From Bacteroidales bacterium (lineage in GTDB: Bacteria; Bacteroidota; Bacteroidia; Bacteroidales; UBA1402), in the NCBI GenBank assembly GCA_023230125.1, contig JALNXZ010000046.1, positions 1 to 9,373 of the forward strand: a stretch of 9,373 nt of DNA, read 5' to 3'. The notes under the pieces were generated by a model. That model was not told where the DNA came from. It saw only the letters and a program-made list of their open reading frames with translations, and ran no database searches. Every line of letters starts with the position of its first letter. The first letter of the stretch is position 1. Positions 5,705 through 9,373 of this stretch are shown in pieces. The translations under genes and the position numbers were made by a program.

Positions 5705-7252
5705 ATGGCTCAGCAAGAAGACGTATTTAAGAAGTTAGTATCTCATTGTAAGGAATACGGTTTTGTCTTTCCTTCAAGTGAAATCTATGACGGACTGGCA
5801 GCCGTGTATGACTACGGCCAGATGGGTGTGGAACTGAAAAATAACATCAAGAAATATTGGTGGGATTCCATGGTGTTGCTCAATGACAATATCGTTGGTA
5901 TTGATTCTTCCATTTTTATGCATCCGACCATTTGGAAGGCGTCCGGTCATGTAGATGCATTCAATGACCCTTTGATTGATAATAAGGATTCCAAAAAACG
6001 TTATCGGGCAGATGTACTCATTGAGGACCAACTTGCAAAATACGATGATAAAATTGATAAAGAGGTCGCCAAAGCTGCCAAGCGTTTTGGCGATAGCTTC
6101 GATGAAGCTCAGTTTCGTTCTACAAACACCCGTGTTATCGAACATCAGGAGAAGAGGGAAGCCTTGCATTCCCGGTTTTCAAAAGCATTGAATGCCGGCG
6201 ATTTAGAAGAATTGAGACAAATCATCGTTGATGAGGAAATTGTTTGTCCCATTTCCGGGACCAAAAATTGGACAGAAGTTCGTCAGTTCAACCTGATGTT
6301 CTCTACAGAAATGGGTTCAACTTCTGATGGAGCTCTGAAAGTTTACTTACGTCCGGAAACGGCTCAGGGTATTTTTGTAAATTACTTGAATGTTCAGAAG
6401 ACCGGCCGTATGAAGATTCCATTTGGTATTGCCCAGATCGGTAAAGCTTTCAGAAATGAAATCGTTGCCCGTCAGTTCATTTTCCGTATGCGTGAATTTG
6501 AACAGATGGAAATGCAATTTTTCGTGAAGCCCGGAACAGAGCTTGATTGGTTTGCCAAATGGAAGGAAAACCGCCTGAAATGGCACAAGGCTCTCGGTTT
6601 GGGTGACCAGAAATATCGTTTCCACGACCACGACAAATTGGCCCATTACGCCAATGCTGCAACAGATATCGAATTTGAAATGCCTTTTGGTTTCAAGGAA
6701 GTGGAAGGCATTCATTCCCGCACAAATTTTGATTTGTCCCAACATGAGAAATTTTCCGGCAAAAATATCAAATACTTTGATCCTGATTTGGGTGAAAGCT
6801 ATACACCCTATGTCATTGAGACATCCATCGGTGTTGACCGTATGTTCCTGAGTATCATGGCCGGTTCTTATGTAGAAGAGCAGCTGGAAAATGGTGAAAC
6901 CCGTGTGGTTTTGCAATTACCGGCCGCCTTAGCCCCAATCAAGTTGGCTATACTTCCTTTGATCAAGAAAGACGATCTTCCTGAATTGGCAAAAGAAATC
7001 ATGGATGATCTCAAGTTTGATTTCAAATGCCAGTATGATGAAAAGGATTCCATTGGAAAACGTTACCGTCGTCAGGATGCCATCGGAACTCCTTTCTGCG
7101 TAACTGTTGACCATCAGTCTTTAGAAGATAGGACCGTAACCATCCGTCACCGTGACAGCATGGAACAGGAACGTGTAGCTATCTCCGAATTGAAAGCTAT
7201 TATTTCGGCCGGAGTAAGCATGAAAGAATTGTTCAAGAAGTTGGTGAAATAA
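5705..7252 (+). CDS. glyS: Glycyl-tRNA synthetase, single-chain dimeric (eukaryote/archaea-type)
   Basis: The enzyme charges tRNA-Gly with glycine using ATP, in the cytoplasm. This is the 515-residue class II homodimeric type, not the bacterial alpha2beta2 type. Visible parts in order: N-terminal ELKNNIKKYWWDSMV (43-57), the motif 1 region; an insertion of about 85-180 that contains a charged helical stretch; CPISGTKNW (181-189); RPETAQGIFVNY (216-227), the glycine-recognition loop; motif 2 as FRNEI (249-253) through FRMREFEQMEMQFF (260-273); and motif 3 as ETSIGVDRMFLSIM (372-385) with Arg379. The anticodon-binding domain starts at about APIKLAILPL (410-419), with YRRQDAIGTPFCVTVD at 454-469. 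The start ATG at 5705 gives a normal-length N-terminus; as is usual in this group no strong Shine-Dalgarno sequence precedes it. The gene stands alone between a divergent parC and a convergent FKBP gene and ends 18 bases before a strong terminator hairpin. All key class II residues appear intact. Confidence 0.97.
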   Translation: MAQQEDVFKKLVSHCKEYGFVFPSSEIYDGLAAVYDYGQMGVELKNNIKKYWWDSMVLLNDNIVGIDSSIFMHPTIWKASGHVDAFNDPLIDNKDSKKRYRADVLIEDQLAKYDDKIDKEVAKAAKRFGDSFDEAQFRSTNTRVIEHQEKREALHSRFSKALNAGDLEELRQIIVDEEIVCPISGTKNWTEVRQFNLMFSTEMGSTSDGALKVYLRPETAQGIFVNYLNVQKTGRMKIPFGIAQIGKAFRNEIVARQFIFRMREFEQMEMQFFVKPGTELDWFAKWKENRLKWHKALGLGDQKYRFHDHDKLAHYANAATDIEFEMPFGFKEVEGIHSRTNFDLSQHEKFSGKNIKYFDPDLGESYTPYVIETSIGVDRMFLSIMAGSYVEEQLENGETRVVLQLPAALAPIKLAILPLIKKDDLPELAKEIMDDLKFDFKCQYDEKDSIGKRYRRQDAIGTPFCVTVDHQSLEDRTVTIRHRDSMEQERVAISELKAIISAGVSMKELFKKLVK

Positions 7253-7270
7253 AGTCTGGCTTTCTAACAT

Positions 7271-7310
7271 AAACAAACGGGCGAATCTGAAAAGATTCGC
7301 CCGTTTGTTT
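7271..7310. terminator. Bidirectional terminator shared by glyS and the FKBP gene
   Basis: AAACAAACGGGCGAATCT (7271-7288) is perfectly complementary to 7293-7310, forming an 18-bp stem closed by a GAAA tetraloop on the plus strand (TTTC on the minus strand). The outer A/T pairs supply a T-rich 3' flank in both directions (GTTTGTTT on each strand). It begins 18 bases after the glyS stop and ends 17 bases before the stop of the convergent FKBP gene, so it most likely ends both transcripts. Confidence 0.93.
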
Positions 7311-7327
7311 AATGATAAAAGTGACTT

Positions 7328-7852
7328 TTAATTGTCTGAAACGATTTCCTTCAATTCGATATCGAATATCAATGTGGAATAGGCAGGTACGTTAGAATTG
7401 TCGAAATTGCCATATCCCAGATAGTAGGGGATGAAAATTCTCCATTTGTCTCCAACGGACATATACTGTATGGCTATATTCCAACCTTCAATCACATCAC
7501 CTCCAATTTTGAAATCATAATCGCTGTCGCTGTTAAAAGCATCATCAGTATTCAGTTCGGGCACATTTTCGTATGAAATGGTGTCATTATATATCCAGGC
7601 CGTATAAGAAACGTTCACTACGTTTCCAAAAATTGGTAGCTTTTCTCCGGAGCCTTCTTTGATGATCTGATAGCAAACTCCTGAATAACCATTGATTGAA
7701 TCTCCGATTGCATGAACGTTCGGTACCTTCTTTATTCTATTATAAAAGGCCAGATTATCATTTCTCCATTTATCAGCCGAATCTTCGGAGCAAGAACTAA
7801 AAGCGATAGCAACAGAGCAGATAGCGAGTAAATAAATCCAAATTTTCTTCAT
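7328..7852 (-). CDS. FKBP-type peptidyl-prolyl cis-trans isomerase, lipoprotein
   Basis: The 174-residue product is predicted to be a lipid-anchored envelope protein that speeds prolyl bond isomerisation during folding. The chosen start (ATG at 7852) gives a lipoprotein signal MKKIWIYLLAICSVAIAFSSC with Cys21, followed by SED. An in-frame TTG at 7885 or ATG at 7879 would put charged residues ahead of the signal. The FKBP domain covers about 60-171: VVNVSYTAWI (78-87), with Tyr83 matching FKBP12 Tyr26; Phe106-Asn107 where FKBP12 has Phe36-Asp37; FKIGGDVIEGWNIAIQYMSV (114-133) with Val120, Ile121 and Trp124 matching the hydrophobic floor of the pocket; IPYYLGYG (141-148) with Tyr147 matching Tyr82; and STLIFDIELKEI (159-170) with Phe163 matching Phe99. 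There is an insertion of about 13 residues between the first two pocket parts. The Asp37-to-Asn change may weaken catalysis. The gene follows dgt by 38 bases on the same strand and is probably its operon partner. Confidence 0.9.
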   Translation of the reverse strand: MKKIWIYLLAICSVAIAFSSCSEDSADKWRNDNLAFYNRIKKVPNVHAIGDSINGYSGVCYQIIKEGSGEKLPIFGNVVNVSYTAWIYNDTISYENVPELNTDDAFNSDSDYDFKIGGDVIEGWNIAIQYMSVGDKWRIFIPYYLGYGNFDNSNVPAYSTLIFDIELKEIVSDN

Positions 7853-7890
7853 ATAAATGTTTTTTTCTTGAATATTCATTGACAACTTTA

Positions 7891-9234
7891 TTATAAAACC
7901 GGAAGACTGGTTCCGTTAATTTTCTGATATAGATCAAGGGCGTAAATGTCTGTCATACCCGAAATATAGTCGAGGACAGCCTGAATGCGTCCGTAAACTG
8001 TTTCCGACCTGACTTCGTATTGCTGCGGAATGCGTGCCAGAAGGACTTTGGAATAGGCATGTTCCGGGTAATTAACTGCAGATAGTATTTCTTCAAGTAA
8101 GGTCTTGATGATTTTGTATCCGGCCAGCTCAATATCGAGCACATCCGACGATTGGTAAATATTTTTTACAGAAAGTTTTGTACAGTTTTCATAGGCAGAA
8201 CATGACTTTTGGTTCATTCTCTGAATAAGTGTCCCGTCAAATGTTCCGTTTAGAATTTCTGATTCATTTTCCACAAAAGTTTCAGAGCAGGCTTCAACCA
8301 AGCGGCCAATCACACAAGACCGTAAGTAAGCAATCAGTTCATTGACATCTTCCACGAGATGCATCGTTTCATGGATGTGTGACAGGCGGGGGTCGGAGAA
8401 AAAGTTCAATAAAAGCGTCTTTATTTCTTCTGTGCTGATGAGTTTAAGCTTATGAGCATCTTCCATATCCATGATCTGGTAGCAAATGTCATCAGCTGCT
8501 TCAACAAGATAAACAAGTGGATGACGTTTGAAACATAGAGATTGACCAGGTACCTGAATCAGACCCAGTTCTCCGGCAATTTTTCCGAAGCTTTCTGACT
8601 CACTCGTAAAAAATCCAAATTTGGAATGTTTGTTTGAAGTAAGTGTAGAAGCATAAGGATATTTGACGATAGAAGCCAGTGTGGAGTAAGTCAGGGCAAA
8701 ACCTCCCGGACGTCTTCCATTGAAAGTATGTGTCAGCAGTCTGAAAGCATTTGCATTGCCTTCAAAATGACTGAAATCATTGAATTCTGATTCTGAGAGT
8801 ACCTTGCTCCATTTTTGACCGTTCTCTTCAGAAAAATAAGATGCGATGGCTTTTTCCCCGGAATGTCCGAAAGGTGGATTTCCCAGATCATGAGCCAGAC
8901 AAGCAGCCGAAACGATGGACCCGATTTCGGTGAGCAACTCTTCATGTACAATCTGATGCTTTTCACGCAACAACTTTGTTACAGCCAATCCGAGAGAGCG
9001 ACCCACGGAAGAAACTTCCAGACTGTGAGTTAACCGGTTGTGTACGAAGACGCTGCCCGGTAACGGAAAAACCTGTGTCTTGTTTTGCAGGCGGCGGAAA
9101 GGAGAAGAGAAAATCAACCTGTCATAATCCCTTTGGAATTCGCTTCTGTCATGGACGCGTTTATCCTCATACGCTTCATTTCCAAAGCGTTTTGATGATA
9201 AAAGTTTATCCCATTGCATTTGCTGATCCGTCAT
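7891..9234 (-). CDS. dgt: Deoxyguanosinetriphosphate triphosphohydrolase (dGTPase), HD superfamily
   Basis: The enzyme hydrolyses dGTP to deoxyguanosine and triphosphate and so helps set the dNTP pool. The 447-residue protein shows the Dgt signature in order: FSSPFRRLQNKTQVFPLPG (42-60); HNRLTHSLEVS (65-75) with metal ligand His70; LAHDLGNPPFGHSGEKAI (113-130) with the HD pair His115-Asp116 and the catalytic-region His124 and Glu127; HFEGNANAFR (156-165); and EAADDICYQIMDMEDA (245-260) with the final HD-domain Asp (248 or 249). All metal-binding positions appear intact. Length is in the range of the shorter bacterial Dgt family (E. coli Dgt is about 505). The first codons MTDQQMQWDKLLSSKRFG match the usual N-terminus, so the ATG at 9234 is accepted; an in-frame ATG five codons on is an alternative. 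It is first of a probable two-gene operon with the FKBP lipoprotein. Substrate choice among dNTPs cannot be read from the sequence. Confidence 0.96.
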   Translation of the reverse strand: MTDQQMQWDKLLSSKRFGNEAYEDKRVHDRSEFQRDYDRLIFSSPFRRLQNKTQVFPLPGSVFVHNRLTHSLEVSSVGRSLGLAVTKLLREKHQIVHEELLTEIGSIVSAACLAHDLGNPPFGHSGEKAIASYFSEENGQKWSKVLSESEFNDFSHFEGNANAFRLLTHTFNGRRPGGFALTYSTLASIVKYPYASTLTSNKHSKFGFFTSESESFGKIAGELGLIQVPGQSLCFKRHPLVYLVEAADDICYQIMDMEDAHKLKLISTEEIKTLLLNFFSDPRLSHIHETMHLVEDVNELIAYLRSCVIGRLVEACSETFVENESEILNGTFDGTLIQRMNQKSCSAYENCTKLSVKNIYQSSDVLDIELAGYKIIKTLLEEILSAVNYPEHAYSKVLLARIPQQYEVRSETVYGRIQAVLDYISGMTDIYALDLYQKINGTSLPVL

Positions 9235-9273
9235 TTTACGAGTTGATTCCTAGGGTGAAAATCATTTGTGCTG

Positions 9274-9281
9274 CAAATGTA
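9274..9281 (-). promoter_or_regulatory. Bacteroides-type -7 promoter element for dgt
   Basis: The minus strand reads TACATTTG, an exact TAnnTTTG match followed by CAGC, 39 bases before the dgt start codon. The region upstream of it is T-rich (TTTTTATATTTTG), but no well-spaced TTTG -33 box can be singled out. Confidence 0.55.
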
Positions 9282-9344
9282 GGCAAAACAAAATATAAAA
9301 ACACTTAAATAATCGGTACACATATAGGTTTCAACGTTTTTTAG

Positions 9345-9352
9345 TACTTTTG
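9345..9352 (+). promoter_or_regulatory. Plus-strand -7 promoter element for a gene beyond the right edge
   Basis: TACTTTTG is an exact TAnnTTTG match and is followed by an A/T-rich stretch up to the window end with no start codon yet. It points right, divergent from dgt, and implies a plus-strand transcript starting at about 9359. The 139 bases from 9235 to the window end hold only these two opposed promoter elements and no gene. Confidence 0.5.
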
Positions 9353-9373
9353 ACCCTTATACAAATCAAAGAA

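Noticed and set aside
6347..6916. A 189-codon open frame on the minus strand
   Set aside because: It lies opposite the conserved catalytic core of glyS and has no promoter-like or family signal.
7853..7885. Upstream TTG (7885) or ATG (7879) start for the FKBP lipoprotein
   Set aside because: Both would bury the lipoprotein signal behind charged residues; the ATG at 7852 gives a standard signal.
1..9373. CRISPR array, insertion sequence, prophage or defence system
   Set aside because: No regularly spaced repeats, transposase-like frames, terminal inverted repeats or defence-type domains were seen on either strand.

Overview
This window looks like a chromosomal housekeeping segment from a Bacteroidota gut-type bacterium, most likely order Bacteroidales (Bacteroides or a close relative). 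The evidence is: several promoter-like sequences of the Bacteroides form TAnnTTTG in front of genes, start codons without a clear Shine-Dalgarno sequence, a single-chain eukaryote/archaea-type glycyl-tRNA synthetase, a long Bacteroidota-style ParC with an acidic C-terminal tail, and lipoproteins with acidic residues just after the lipobox cysteine. The genus is an inference. I see no insertion sequence, CRISPR array, phage gene or atypical base composition.

Layout from left to right. Positions 1-648 (minus) hold the N-terminal 216 codons of an exported, probably outer-membrane beta-barrel protein that runs off the left edge. A tRNA-Leu(UAG) gene (704-785, minus) lies just upstream of it, separated by a small terminator-like hairpin (672-690). 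Positions 895-1890 (minus) encode an S41-family lipoprotein peptidase. Positions 1992-2861 (minus) encode a secreted Bacteroidota protein of unknown function, whose start overlaps by 4 bp the stop of the topoisomerase IV subunit A gene parC (2858-5593, minus). A 111-bp divergent promoter region separates parC from glyS (5705-7252, plus). A perfect 18-bp hairpin (7271-7310) lies between glyS and a convergent FKBP-type prolyl isomerase lipoprotein gene (7328-7852, minus), which follows a dGTPase gene (7891-9234, minus) with a 38-bp gap. At the right edge a plus-strand promoter-like element (9345-9352) points out of the window toward an unseen gene.

The genes fall into a few transcription units. 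dgt and the FKBP gene are probably one operon, glyS is probably monocistronic, and parC is translationally coupled to the secreted protein gene. The S41 gene may be separate or may be read through from the parC unit. The tRNA has its own -7 element. Functions are core physiology: dNTP pool control, chromosome decatenation, translation (GlyRS and tRNA-Leu) and envelope protein folding and proteolysis.

I do not see a clear new multi-gene system. The observations most worth a second look are a possible sliding-clamp-binding peptide (QMKLF) at the very C-terminus of ParC, an Ala at the ParC position that is usually the quinolone-contacting Ser, the coupling of parC to an envelope protein gene, and the very tight tRNA/terminator/outer-membrane-protein arrangement.
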